A stretch of DNA of 64,000 nt, taken from assembly GCF_900112615.1 (NCBI RefSeq), contig NZ_FOMK01000003.1:868001-932000 (forward strand), written 5' to 3'. Source of the DNA: Chitinophaga sp. CF118. Lineage in GTDB: Bacteria; Bacteroidota; Bacteroidia; Chitinophagales; Chitinophagaceae. Below are positions 8,850 through 16,903 of this stretch, piece by piece. The notes below the pieces were generated by a model, which was not told the DNA's origin, searched no databases, and saw nothing but the letters and a program-made list of their open reading frames with translations. The translations under genes and the position numbers were made by a program. The stretch's first letter is position 1. Every line of letters begins with the position of its first letter.

Positions 8850-9067
8850 TTGGTTATTTTGAGATGAGTTAAAAAATGGAACCGGTTTCCGCAATGAAAT
8901 TACACTTATGGTTTAATCAATCATAATAATATAGGGAAAATATAGAATGAAATAGAGTTTTGTAATTGTATGAGTTTGATAAACAAATGTTTGCATTGTA
9001 ATTATCTGTTGATGATATAGATGCACTAATAACCTTTATAAAGAATATTATATAGCTTTATGTTATT

Positions 9068-9775
9068 ATGATATTACCTTCTGTTTCTGAATTGAGCATT
9101 CTTCTCATTGCACTTATCATCATAATGGTGGTATGTATAAAAACAAAAAAGTTATCAGTCACTGCCTCTTTAGCGGCAGGGTTGATTGGTTTGTTGATAT
9201 TTACCGGTGCCGGATATACCGGAATTCTGATGCTGGGAGCTTTTTTCGTAATGGGGGTTCTGGCTACAGGTTATAGAAAGGACAAGAAAGCTGTTAAAGG
9301 TGTTCATCAGCAACAGCGTAATGCCGGACAGGTATTGGCCAATGGTGGCATGGCGGCTATCCTGGCAACGATTGCAATTTTTGATCATACCCACGCAAAC
9401 ACATATATAATAATGTTGGCCGCCAGTTTGGCTGCTGCAACTGCCGATACATTGTCATCCGAATTAGGAATGGTGTATGGCCGGAACTTTTATAACATTC
9501 TCACCTTTAAAAGAGAACCAAAAGGACTGGATGGTGTTATAAGTATGGAAGGAACATTAATAGGAGGGGCCGGTGCTTTAATCATAGCCGTTATTTATTC
9601 TTTTGCAAATGGAATTGATAATACCTGTCTGATAATTACGCTGGCGGGTGTAGTGGGGAACCTGGCTGATTCTATATTAGGTGCTGCTTTGGAACGTAAA
9701 CATTTTATCGGTAATGACGCAGTTAACTTTCTAAATACATTTGTAGCTGCACTTGTTGCCTTGATGTTTATGTAG
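9068..9775 (+). CDS. DUF92 family membrane protein
   Basis: 235 aa with about six hydrophobic segments. Family landmarks: 'TKKLSVTASLAAGLIGLLIF', 'GAFFVMGVLATGYRKDKKA', 'RNAGQVLANGGMAAILA', 'AAATADTLSSELGMVYG' and 'GLDGVISMEGTLIGGAGAL'. This set (R-x-x-x-QVLANGG, ADTxxSExG, G-x-DGxISxxGT) is that of DUF92 proteins. Their plant relative VTE6 is a phytyl-phosphate kinase, so a role in phosphorylating a prenyl-type lipid alcohol is possible but unproven for bacteria. It lies 75 bp ahead of the first CheB-CheR kinase on the same strand, but a distinct leader precedes that gene. Confidence 0.85.
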   Translation: MILPSVSELSILLIALIIIMVVCIKTKKLSVTASLAAGLIGLLIFTGAGYTGILMLGAFFVMGVLATGYRKDKKAVKGVHQQQRNAGQVLANGGMAAILATIAIFDHTHANTYIIMLAASLAAATADTLSSELGMVYGRNFYNILTFKREPKGLDGVISMEGTLIGGAGALIIAVIYSFANGIDNTCLIITLAGVVGNLADSILGAALERKHFIGNDAVNFLNTFVAALVALMFM

Positions 9776-9789
9776 ACAATAAAAGGCAG

Positions 9790-9830
9790 TTGCGCTATAA
9801 ATAGCCTAACTTTAGAACGACGGCGCTTTT
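9790..9830 (+). promoter_or_regulatory. Leader duplicated ahead of both CheB-CheR kinases, copy 1
   Basis: The string beginning TTGCGCTATAAATAGCCTAA and running on through CTTTAG is nearly identical to the leader of the paralogue at 16838-16880. Both lie about 20-60 bp upstream of the start codon. TAACTTTA resembles the Bacteroidota -7 box TAnnTTTG. The -33 spacing is not ideal, so the promoter assignment is tentative. Confidence 0.5.
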
Positions 9831-9850
9831 AATTCAAAATAATCCATTTT

Positions 9851-12800
9851 ATGAAAGAGGGACAATACATTATTGCTATTGGCGCTTCGGCCGGTGGTAT
9901 GGCTCAAATCAACACCTTTTTCGATTTTACCCCTTTAGACAGTGTTTCTTATATCGTTATTCAACATTTATCGGCAGATTATAAAAGTATGATGGCTGCA
10001 TTGCTGGCAAAGCATAGTAAGCTGAATGTACTGGAGGCAGAAAGTGGTATGACTGTTGAAATGAATAAGGTATACATGATTCCCAGTAAGAGCAGTATGA
10101 CGATCAAAGATGGCAAACTATTACTGGCAGATAAACAAAAGGGAGTAAATCTTACCATAGATACCTTTTTTGAATCGCTGGCAGAAGAGATGGGGGAGAA
10201 GGCTATTGGTATTGTTCTTTCAGGTACCGGGCAGGATGGAACTGCGGGTATTACAGCAATCAAAAAAGCAGGCGGACTTGTTATTGTAAGTAAACCTGAA
10301 GCGTCAGAATATGATCAGATGCCTATAAGTGCTATCGCGACCGGATTGGTAAATTATACTGCATATCCGGAAGAAATGCCACTTTTAATACAACGTTATG
10401 TGGGCGGAAAAGTAAAGGAAGCAGAAATAAATATTGATGAGGATGATGAAAAGGTGATTACAGGCATTACAGAACTTATTAAGGATAAACTACCGGAAGA
10501 TTTTTCCGGATATAAAAAGTCAACTATACTTCGCAGGATCAGACGAAGGGCTTCCCTGCTTAATTTTAATACTATTGAAAACTATCTGGGTCTCCTGAAA
10601 AAAGATATGGCTGAATTACAAACCCTGGTTAAAGACTTTTTAATTAGTGTAACAGCCTTTTTCAGGGATAAAGCTGCCTTCCAGGTTTTAGAGGAAAGTT
10701 TCATTCCTGAAATGATCGAAAGTAAACATGATGAGGATATTAAAGTATGGGTGGCGGGTTGTGCTACAGGAGAAGAAGCCTATACCTTTGCTATATTAAT
10801 GCGCGAACGGCTGGATGCTGCCAATAAAAAGAATACGGTAAAGATTTTTGCAACAGATATTGACGATGATGCTTTGCAATTTGCGGCGAAGGGATATTAT
10901 AGTGAAAGCATTGAAAAAGATGTGTCTCCGGAAAGATTGGAACACTTCTTCTCAAAAGATAACAAAGGTTACAGAGTGAAACCGTCCATCCGGGAAATGC
11001 TCATCTTTGCCCATCACGATCTGGTTAAAAATCCCCCTTATTGCAACATAGATTTTATCAGTTGCCGTAACCTGCTGATCTACATGAATCCCACGCTGCA
11101 AAAGAAGATATTAAATATGCTGCACTTCGGTATGCGATATGGAGGATATCTGTTTTTAGGCCCCAGTGAAAATGTAACGGATTTCATGCCCCACCTGGAA
11201 GAACGTAACAAAAAATGGAAGATCTATAAAAATATTGAGGCTAAAAGAATGCAGAGTTTTGAGAACTTTACCTCTCCTGCATTTATAGAAGGTAAAGGAT
11301 ATGTTGCGCCTCAGAGAAGCGCTAAAATTGCTGAAGGTAAAAGTACGGTGACTGAAATAAAAATTGATACGGAACTCCTGGTTGAGATGGGATATACCGG
11401 TTTGCTGATCGATGAAAATGATCAGGTGCTGGATGTATTTGGAGAAAGTACCCGGTTCCTTAGCCAAAAAATGTTTGTTCATCATCTGCCGGATCTATTA
11501 TCTAAATCGCTGCAGATTGCATTTATAACAGCAGGTATAGAAGCAGATAAAACAAATAAATTAGTAGCAATAAAAGGAATAAAGGTAACCGGTATTGATT
11601 CCCCTGTTACACTATCTGTAAAGCCTTTAGCTGCTAATGAAAAAGGGATCAAAACACGTCTGGTTCTTTTTTTTGAAGATGGTGTGGAGAGTAATACCCA
11701 AAATACATTCACGTTTGATGAAAGCTTTTTCAGAGATAAGTATACGGTAAATGTAGAGCAAGAACTCGCTTTAACAAAAGAAAAACTGGCTTCCACACAT
11801 GAATTGTTGAATGCCTCGAATGAGAATATGCAGTCTTTCAACGAGGAATTACTTTCTGCCAACGAAGAAATGCAGAGTACCAATGAAGAAATGCAATCTG
11901 TAAATGAAGAATTGCATACCATTAATGCAGAATATCAGTCTAAGATCAGAGAACTTTCTGATTTGAATGATGACCTGAATAATTACTTCCGCAGCAATGT
12001 AAACGGACAAATATTTGTGAATAAGGATTTGCGGCTGATGAAATTTTCGCCGGGAGCAGAAACTCATATCAACCTGCTTGAAATTGACATTGGTCGTCCT
12101 TTAAGTAATATTTCAACTAACATCAGGTTTGAAACAATTGAAAAGGATATCAGGAAGGTACTGGATGATGGATGTGTAATCACAAGAGAGTTACATGCAG
12201 TCAATGGGAAGTGGTTCCAGGTGATGACAATGCCTTATTTACGTAAGGGCAATAACGAGACTGATGGGGCCATTATTACTTTCAATGATATTTCGGAATT
12301 AAAGAAGATCCAGCAGGAGCTTTCGCATAGCAATCAGATCTTAAAGGCTATTAATACGGACCTGGATAATTTTGTTTTTACATCTTCTCACGATCTTCTC
12401 AGCCCAATGAATAATATTGAGCAGATCATTTACTTTATAAAAGAAAGAGAAAAAGTATTAGATAAAGAAACAAGAGATTATGTAAACATGCTGTCTGTAG
12501 CTGTTGGCAGGTTCCGGAGTGTAATTAAAGAAATGGCTGCTATAGGGAAGATGGAGAGTGAAATGTTTAACATGGAAATAATCGACATTGATGAAATCAT
12601 TGGAGAAGTCCTGGCAAGCATTGAGTGGAGAATTTCATCAGATCATGCAAATATACAAACGCAGCTGGAGGTTAAAAACATTAACTTTTCCAGGAAAAAC
12701 TGTAGAAGCATGATTTATAATTTAATTAATAACGCACTTAAATTCAAATCTCCTTCCAGGTACCCGGAAATTACTATTACCACAAAAGACTTGCCCGATT

Positions 12801-13015
12801 ATGTTCTTTTATCAGTAAAAGATAATGGTATCGGAATCAGTAAACACAAAATTGAAACCATCTTTAAAATGTATCGGCAATTAAATGCCGGAACAGATGG
12901 TCAGGGACTGGGGCTGTTTCTGATAAATAAAATTATTGATGCATCCGGCGGGAAAGTGGAGGTTGAAAGTCAGCCAGATGTTGGAACTGAATTCAGAATA
13001 TTTATTAAGAAATAA
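9851..13015 (+). CDS. CheB-CheR-PAS-histidine kinase fusion, copy 1
   Basis: 1054 aa, no membrane segment. Residues 1-190 are a CheB methylesterase with the catalytic triad Ser13 (IGASAGG), His39 (IQHLS) and Asp129 (SGTGQDGT). About 205-480 is a CheR methyltransferase: 'FSGYKKSTILRRIRRR', the SAM motif GCATGEEAY near 302-310, 'FATDIDDDAL' and 'NIDFISCRNLLIYM'. A heptad-like coiled coil at about 663-695 (SANEEMQSTNEEMQSVNEEL) leads to a PAS-like domain. A histidine kinase follows: H-box SSHDLLSPM (His about 846), N-box YNLINNALKF (about 960), DNGIGI and GQGLGLFLINKIID. There is no response-regulator receiver and no chemoreceptor nearby, so output probably goes through an unlinked regulator. 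Its paralogue lies 3.9 kb downstream. Confidence 0.93.
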   Translation: MKEGQYIIAIGASAGGMAQINTFFDFTPLDSVSYIVIQHLSADYKSMMAALLAKHSKLNVLEAESGMTVEMNKVYMIPSKSSMTIKDGKLLLADKQKGVNLTIDTFFESLAEEMGEKAIGIVLSGTGQDGTAGITAIKKAGGLVIVSKPEASEYDQMPISAIATGLVNYTAYPEEMPLLIQRYVGGKVKEAEINIDEDDEKVITGITELIKDKLPEDFSGYKKSTILRRIRRRASLLNFNTIENYLGLLKKDMAELQTLVKDFLISVTAFFRDKAAFQVLEESFIPEMIESKHDEDIKVWVAGCATGEEAYTFAILMRERLDAANKKNTVKIFATDIDDDALQFAAKGYYSESIEKDVSPERLEHFFSKDNKGYRVKPSIREMLIFAHHDLVKNPPYCNIDFISCRNLLIYMNPTLQKKILNMLHFGMRYGGYLFLGPSENVTDFMPHLEERNKKWKIYKNIEAKRMQSFENFTSPAFIEGKGYVAPQRSAKIAEGKSTVTEIKIDTELLVEMGYTGLLIDENDQVLDVFGESTRFLSQKMFVHHLPDLLSKSLQIAFITAGIEADKTNKLVAIKGIKVTGIDSPVTLSVKPLAANEKGIKTRLVLFFEDGVESNTQNTFTFDESFFRDKYTVNVEQELALTKEKLASTHELLNASNENMQSFNEELLSANEEMQSTNEEMQSVNEELHTINAEYQSKIRELSDLNDDLNNYFRSNVNGQIFVNKDLRLMKFSPGAETHINLLEIDIGRPLSNISTNIRFETIEKDIRKVLDDGCVITRELHAVNGKWFQVMTMPYLRKGNNETDGAIITFNDISELKKIQQELSHSNQILKAINTDLDNFVFTSSHDLLSPMNNIEQIIYFIKEREKVLDKETRDYVNMLSVAVGRFRSVIKEMAAIGKMESEMFNMEIIDIDEIIGEVLASIEWRISSDHANIQTQLEVKNINFSRKNCRSMIYNLINNALKFKSPSRYPEITITTKDLPDYVLLSVKDNGIGISKHKIETIFKMYRQLNAGTDGQGLGLFLINKIIDASGGKVEVESQPDVGTEFRIFIKK

Positions 13016-13039
13016 ATCCGGGCCTTCTCTGCGATAAGT

Positions 13040-13087
13040 AATGAAGACGTTAAGAATTGCATTCGTGCAATTCTTAACGTCTTCATT
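13040..13087. terminator. Bidirectional hairpin between convergent genes
   Basis: A perfect 22-bp stem (13040-13061 with 13066-13087) with a TTCG tetraloop sits between the convergent stops at 13015 and 13093. UUCG loops are exceptionally stable in RNA, and the hairpin works symmetrically for both transcripts. Confidence 0.85.
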
Positions 13088-13092
13088 TATTT

Positions 13093-13929
13093 TTATTTAA
13101 AGATCACGCCAAAGAACGCCTTCATGTCATTCCATGAAGCAGTATCTGCAGCTGCATTGTACTCAATAGGCAGGTTGAATTTCTTACCTTTTTCAGTAGC
13201 TTCCGGATTAGTGAAAGCATGTGTAGCTCCCGCATATTCCTTAAAGGTATAAGGAATACCTACAGAATCCATTTGCTTTTTAAATGTAGCTACTTCCTGG
13301 GCGGGAACAAATTTATCTGCTCCACCCTGGCAAACGAGCACCTGAGCTTTAATCAGTTCTTTTACCGGTGGAACACCAACCAAACCACCGTGGAAACTTA
13401 CTACTCCATTTACAGGAAGGCCAAGTCTGGCACTATTTAATACCATAGCACCACCAAAGCAGTAACCGATAGCCGCAATACGGGTAGTATCTACATTAGG
13501 ATAAGTCTTTGCTTTCGCCAATGCTTCTTCCAGTCTTGCCTTTGCCATCTGCGGGTTCATATAGAACGGAGTGGCATAAGCTTTCGCCTCTTCAGGATTG
13601 GCAGCCAGTTTACCGTTACCGTACATGTCTACACCCATTGCGAAGTAACCCAGTTCTGCCAGTTCTTTAGCCCTGCGTTTTTCGTAAGCACCCAATCCCC
13701 ACCATTCAGGTACGATAAGTACAATCGGTTTTTTTGCGGTGGTATCATCATTGTAAGCTACCAGGCTGTTTAAGGTTACGCTGTCTACCTGGATGGAAAC
13801 GCTTTCTTCCTTAATAGTTACCTGATGAGTACTGTCTGTTGTTGTTTTGGTAGAAGACCCGTTATTACAGGCCGTCATGCAGATAGCTACTGTTAAAACA
13901 GCTATCATGTTTGTAAGAATGGATTTCAT
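13093..13929 (-). CDS. Dienelactone hydrolase family lipoprotein
   Basis: 278 aa from ATG 13929; the open frame runs back to 13980, but the lipoprotein signal begins here (C-M-T-A-C, Cys21). The alpha/beta-hydrolase core opens 'KKPIVLIVPEWWGLGAYEKRRAKELAELGYFAMGVDMYG', the usual DLH oxyanion segment. The nucleophile elbow G-Y-C-F-G-G carries Cys157, the cysteine used by dienelactone hydrolases instead of serine. 'GGADKFVP' supplies the Asp and 'GATHAF' His237 completes the triad. The true substrate is unknown; secreted members often hydrolyse esters or lactones. It is converged on by the CheB-CheR gene and shares its terminator. Confidence 0.87.
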   Translation of the reverse strand: MKSILTNMIAVLTVAICMTACNNGSSTKTTTDSTHQVTIKEESVSIQVDSVTLNSLVAYNDDTTAKKPIVLIVPEWWGLGAYEKRRAKELAELGYFAMGVDMYGNGKLAANPEEAKAYATPFYMNPQMAKARLEEALAKAKTYPNVDTTRIAAIGYCFGGAMVLNSARLGLPVNGVVSFHGGLVGVPPVKELIKAQVLVCQGGADKFVPAQEVATFKKQMDSVGIPYTFKEYAGATHAFTNPEATEKGKKFNLPIEYNAAADTASWNDMKAFFGVIFK

Positions 13930-14109
13930 TTTGGTAGTATTTAAGTGATGCTTATATAATTGGTATGCAAAGTAAAACAATTAATTGTAATTTGGTGTTG
14001 CAACACATGTACCGCATTCTCTTTTATATTTCAGGCACCCAATGTAATGCCGCGGATAAACGGCCTACAGGAATTCCTTTGCCATTACATCAAACTATAA
14101 TACAGGTAC

Positions 14110-14130
14110 TTTACTGGCCGGCTGGTATTA
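14110..14130. promoter_or_regulatory. Palindromic motif upstream of the AraC gene
   Basis: TTTACTGGCCGGCTGGTATT is a GC-centred near-palindrome 65 bp before the AraC start. It resembles, in inverse orientation, two similar motifs at 16718-16737 and 20166-20186. It may be a binding site of this regulator. Confidence 0.35.
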
Positions 14131-14194
14131 AAAATCGTTGAATGCACCCAGTGAATGGAAATGCATATATTTGATTTTCGTAAATAGATTAAGT

Positions 14195-15109
14195 ATGAAA
14201 ATTGCATCACTGAAAGACTTTTATGACGCAACTGCTTCCCTGATCCCGGAGAATATCAATAAAGAGATTGGCCACTTTAATATATTCAGGATTGCAGATA
14301 TTTTTGCTTCTAAAAATACGGTAATGCCTTATAACAGAAGAGCTTACTATAAAATAAGTCTGATCAATGGCAAAAACAGGTCCGAATATGCAGATAAAGT
14401 GGTGAACATAGAGAAGAAGGCTTTACTGTTTGCTACACCTAAAATTCCCTATAATTACATGCCGCAGGATGATGAACAGTCGGGCTTCTTCTGCATTTTT
14501 ACAGATGAATTTCTGGCCAGGAGTAAAAGTGGAATTACCCTGGAAGAATTACCAATTTACCAGCCGGGAGGTTACCCGATATTTGAACTGACAGACGAAT
14601 CTTATGAAGACATTAGTTACATCTTTGAGAAGATGTTTAAGGAGTTATCTTCGGATTATGTTTATAAGTACGACCTGATCCGTAATTACGTGCTGGAACT
14701 GATCCATTTTGGACAAAAGCTGCAACCAGCTTCAGCATTATATACTGTACAAAATGCTGCTACCCGTGTGTCCTCACTGTTTATAGAACTGCTGGAACGA
14801 CAGTTTCCCATAGATTCGCCCCGGCAGAAATTACAGCTGCGTTCTGCCGGCGATTATGCCGATCAGCTGGCTGTGCATGTAAATCATTTGAATAAAGTAC
14901 TGAAAGAAAATACAGGTAAAACAACGACGGAGATCATTTCCGCAAGGATGATCCAGGAAGCGAAGATCCTGTTAAAACAAACCGACTGGAGCATTTCTGA
15001 TATTGCCTATTGCCTTGATTTTGAGCAGGTAGCCCATTTCTCTACTTTCTTTAAAAAACAAACATCCATGACTCCACTTGAATTCCGTGGCGTATCGGTA
15101 TCGTCTTAA
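14195..15109 (+). CDS. AraC family transcriptional regulator
   Basis: 304 aa from ATG 14195 (MKIASLKDFYDATASL); the frame extends to 14138, but that stretch overlaps the likely promoter. The N-terminal region (about 30-150) has 'HFNIFRIADIF', 'RRAYYKISLING' and 'GFFCIFTDEFL', the cupin-like effector domain pattern of this Bacteroidota subgroup. The C-terminal ~100 residues form the two-helix-turn-helix DNA-binding domain: 'YADQLAVHVNHLNKVLKENTGKTTTEII' followed by 'ILLKQTDWSISDIAYCLDFEQVAHFSTFFKKQTSMTPLEFR'. It overlaps the convergent small gene by 4 bp. Targets are unknown; the palindromes nearby are candidates. Confidence 0.9.
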   Translation: MKIASLKDFYDATASLIPENINKEIGHFNIFRIADIFASKNTVMPYNRRAYYKISLINGKNRSEYADKVVNIEKKALLFATPKIPYNYMPQDDEQSGFFCIFTDEFLARSKSGITLEELPIYQPGGYPIFELTDESYEDISYIFEKMFKELSSDYVYKYDLIRNYVLELIHFGQKLQPASALYTVQNAATRVSSLFIELLERQFPIDSPRQKLQLRSAGDYADQLAVHVNHLNKVLKENTGKTTTEIISARMIQEAKILLKQTDWSISDIAYCLDFEQVAHFSTFFKKQTSMTPLEFRGVSVSS

Positions 15110-15510
15110 ATCAGTTCTTCCCTGGTTAAACAAAAATGGAGATTCTGCAGCTGGTGTACATGTACAATGGGCCGGCCATAAGGAATGAGTCCGGAGGGCG
15201 AGTCCGTGAGTAGTTGAAATGAATAACCGTCATCCCGGATATATAAGCTGTCTTTGTGACTATACTTATAAGAGAATACATTTTCATCCTCCCCGTAATC
15301 CTTGTCTCCTTTCACATACCCAAAGGCCAGCAAATGATCTGTTTCTAACATAACCGGGTTCACTTTATCCAATGGCAGCTTGCTTTTAGGTAAAGAAGAA
15401 TTATAGATAAACCCATCCAGCACACCTTCTACTTTAAAGGTCGTTTCTATCAGGTACAAATTATAGTACCATACAAGGTTTCCTATTCGAACATCGGCTT
15501 CCTCTATCAT
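15106..15510 (-). CDS. Small conserved Bacteroidota protein of unknown function
   Basis: 134 aa from ATG 15510 (MIEEADVRIGNLVWYYN); the frame reaches 15534. The layout 'D-x-R-I-G-N-x-V' near the start, 'L-x-x-D-x-L-L-A-F-G-Y' in the middle and 'VHVHQLQNLHFCLTREEL' at the end is seen in many short Bacteroidota proteins, often near mobile or phage genes. No function is known to me. It has no signal peptide. It overlaps the 3' end of the AraC gene tail to tail by 4 bp. Confidence 0.7.
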   Translation of the reverse strand: MIEEADVRIGNLVWYYNLYLIETTFKVEGVLDGFIYNSSLPKSKLPLDKVNPVMLETDHLLAFGYVKGDKDYGEDENVFSYKYSHKDSLYIRDDGYSFQLLTDSPSGLIPYGRPIVHVHQLQNLHFCLTREELI

Positions 15511-15660
15511 AAAACAACTTTTATTCCTATGCAATTATACTGGTATATTTTGTATTATGATGACAGTGGGACTAATATTTGATTTTTGAAGATGATGGAT
15601 TGATGGCTTAAAAGCATTGAGTGAGGAATCAGGTGGTTTATTCCTGTAGCGTAAAAGTAA

Positions 15661-15709
15661 AACAATAAAAATAGGGTGCATACTTTTAATACACCCTATT
15701 TTTATTGTT
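15661..15709 (-). terminator. Hairpin after the GH18-like gene
   Basis: A perfect 18-bp stem, 15661-15678 with 15692-15709, and a 13-nt loop. The core is AATAGGGTG/CACCCTATT, flanked by A- and T-tracts, so it can act on either strand. It lies 16 bp past the minus-strand stop at 15725. The same AATAGGG core occurs in the terminator at 7199. Confidence 0.8.
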
Positions 15710-15724
15710 CTGCTTTTTAATAAT

Positions 15725-16651
15725 CTATTTTAGGGATCTGAATGTAGTATTCGTATAGGCGGAATCAACATTGCCTGCAAATACCATAATGCCCGCTTTG
15801 GTGCCAACGGCTGGGTGCCATGAAGCGGCTGTTTTTGCATTCTCTAAGGTGTTGTATACTTTTGCAACTCCTATCATTGTTTTAGCTGCACCTATAGAAT
15901 CAGACCATCTGTTAAAGCGGGTTACATTATTCTGAAAATACCCCATGTCCTGAACAAAGTTGAAGTATTGCGCCACATCACGTGATTGTCCAATTGCATA
16001 TCCTGCCCGTCCTCCTGTGAATATTGCCGCAGTATAAATCGTATAATTACTATCAGGAGAAAGAGGACCGTAATATTTCCCCAGCTCTTTTACTAATGAA
16101 ATAAAATTACTGTTGGCAGGTGTATTGAGCATATGCTCAACATCAAGGGCAATACCATCAAGATGTAGTGAATCAGTAATACAGTTTTTTATAAATGTGG
16201 CGAATTGCTGATAATCCAATGCCTGTCCTTTGTAATCCGTAAATGGAGTAGTGGTGTTCCAGGAATTGGCATCATCTACATTCATCAGTACTTTAACGCC
16301 TGATTTCTGTAAGATCCTTACATGGTCAATGATTGATTTATAGGAATGATAGTTTGGGTTAACAGTCAGTATATAACTGTCACTTTTGCCATAGTGAGCA
16401 GAGTCTGCCATTTCCCAGGCAGTTCCTTCAAACAGTACTACCACATTTGCGCCGGTTGCAAAGTTGGTGAGCGGAAGCAGGTTAGGAGTGGCATCAAACG
16501 CATAATAAGCCACTTTAAAAGGAGGGCTGGGTATTTTTACTCTAACGGGCACACTGTCAGTACCCGGAGTAACCGGTACAATCTCTTTTTTCTTACAGGA
16601 AATAATGCTCATCGCACAGATGAAGATACATACGTAGAACTGTTTTTTCAT
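15725..16651 (-). CDS. GH18-like (endo-beta-N-acetylglucosaminidase-like) lipoprotein
   Basis: 308 aa. Lipoprotein signal with S-I-I-S-C, Cys19, then a Lys-rich linker. The rest fits a TIM barrel of the GH18/EndoF type: 'FKVAYYAFDATPN' (strand 1), 'VKVLMNVDDANSW', then 'LDGIALDVEHML'. The GH18 catalytic signature is DGxDxDxE; here it reads D-G-I-A-L-D-V-E, so the catalytic Glu and its neighbouring Asp are kept while the first inner Asp is Ala. It may be a weak enzyme or a binding protein. 'QDMGYFQNNVTRFNRW' and 'GIMVFAGNVDSAYTN' match late-barrel strands. It would act outside the cell. It is a single-gene unit. Confidence 0.65.
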   Translation of the reverse strand: MKKQFYVCIFICAMSIISCKKKEIVPVTPGTDSVPVRVKIPSPPFKVAYYAFDATPNLLPLTNFATGANVVVLFEGTAWEMADSAHYGKSDSYILTVNPNYHSYKSIIDHVRILQKSGVKVLMNVDDANSWNTTTPFTDYKGQALDYQQFATFIKNCITDSLHLDGIALDVEHMLNTPANSNFISLVKELGKYYGPLSPDSNYTIYTAAIFTGGRAGYAIGQSRDVAQYFNFVQDMGYFQNNVTRFNRWSDSIGAAKTMIGVAKVYNTLENAKTAASWHPAVGTKAGIMVFAGNVDSAYTNTTFRSLK

Positions 16652-16717
16652 TGGAGGTATATTTTAGGGGATAGGAACGCATTCTTATGGTAAATTCTTA
16701 TAAATTTCACTGACCGG

Positions 16718-16737
16718 TTTACCAGCTGCCGGGTAAA
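16718..16737. promoter_or_regulatory. Near-palindrome upstream of CheB-CheR kinase copy 2 and GH18-like gene
   Basis: TTTACCAGCTGCCGGGTAAA is flanked on the left by ACCGG and lies in the divergent region between 16651 and 16904. A similar sequence recurs at 20166-20186, and an inverted variant at 14110. About 50 bp around this motif and around 20166 align at roughly 70 percent by eye. Confidence 0.4.
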
Positions 16738-16837
16738 ATATACTACAGAATGCATTCTTTAAAAGGCCGGAACTAAATCTGAAGCGGGAAAATAGTTGTT
16801 TTAACTCTTAATTATTAGCATTAATATAATAGAACTG

Positions 16838-16880
16838 TTGCGCAATAAATAACCTAACTTTAGTACCATCGTGCTTTAAT
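16838..16880 (+). promoter_or_regulatory. Leader duplicated ahead of both CheB-CheR kinases, copy 2
   Basis: TTGCGCAATAAATAACCTAA followed by CTTTAG matches the leader of copy 1 at 9790 with few changes, then both continue with a GCTTTTAAT-like tract. Conservation of a non-coding leader in two otherwise diverged loci suggests shared transcriptional control. Confidence 0.5.
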
Positions 16881-16903
16881 CGTAGTAGCCCCAAGATACA
16901 TTT

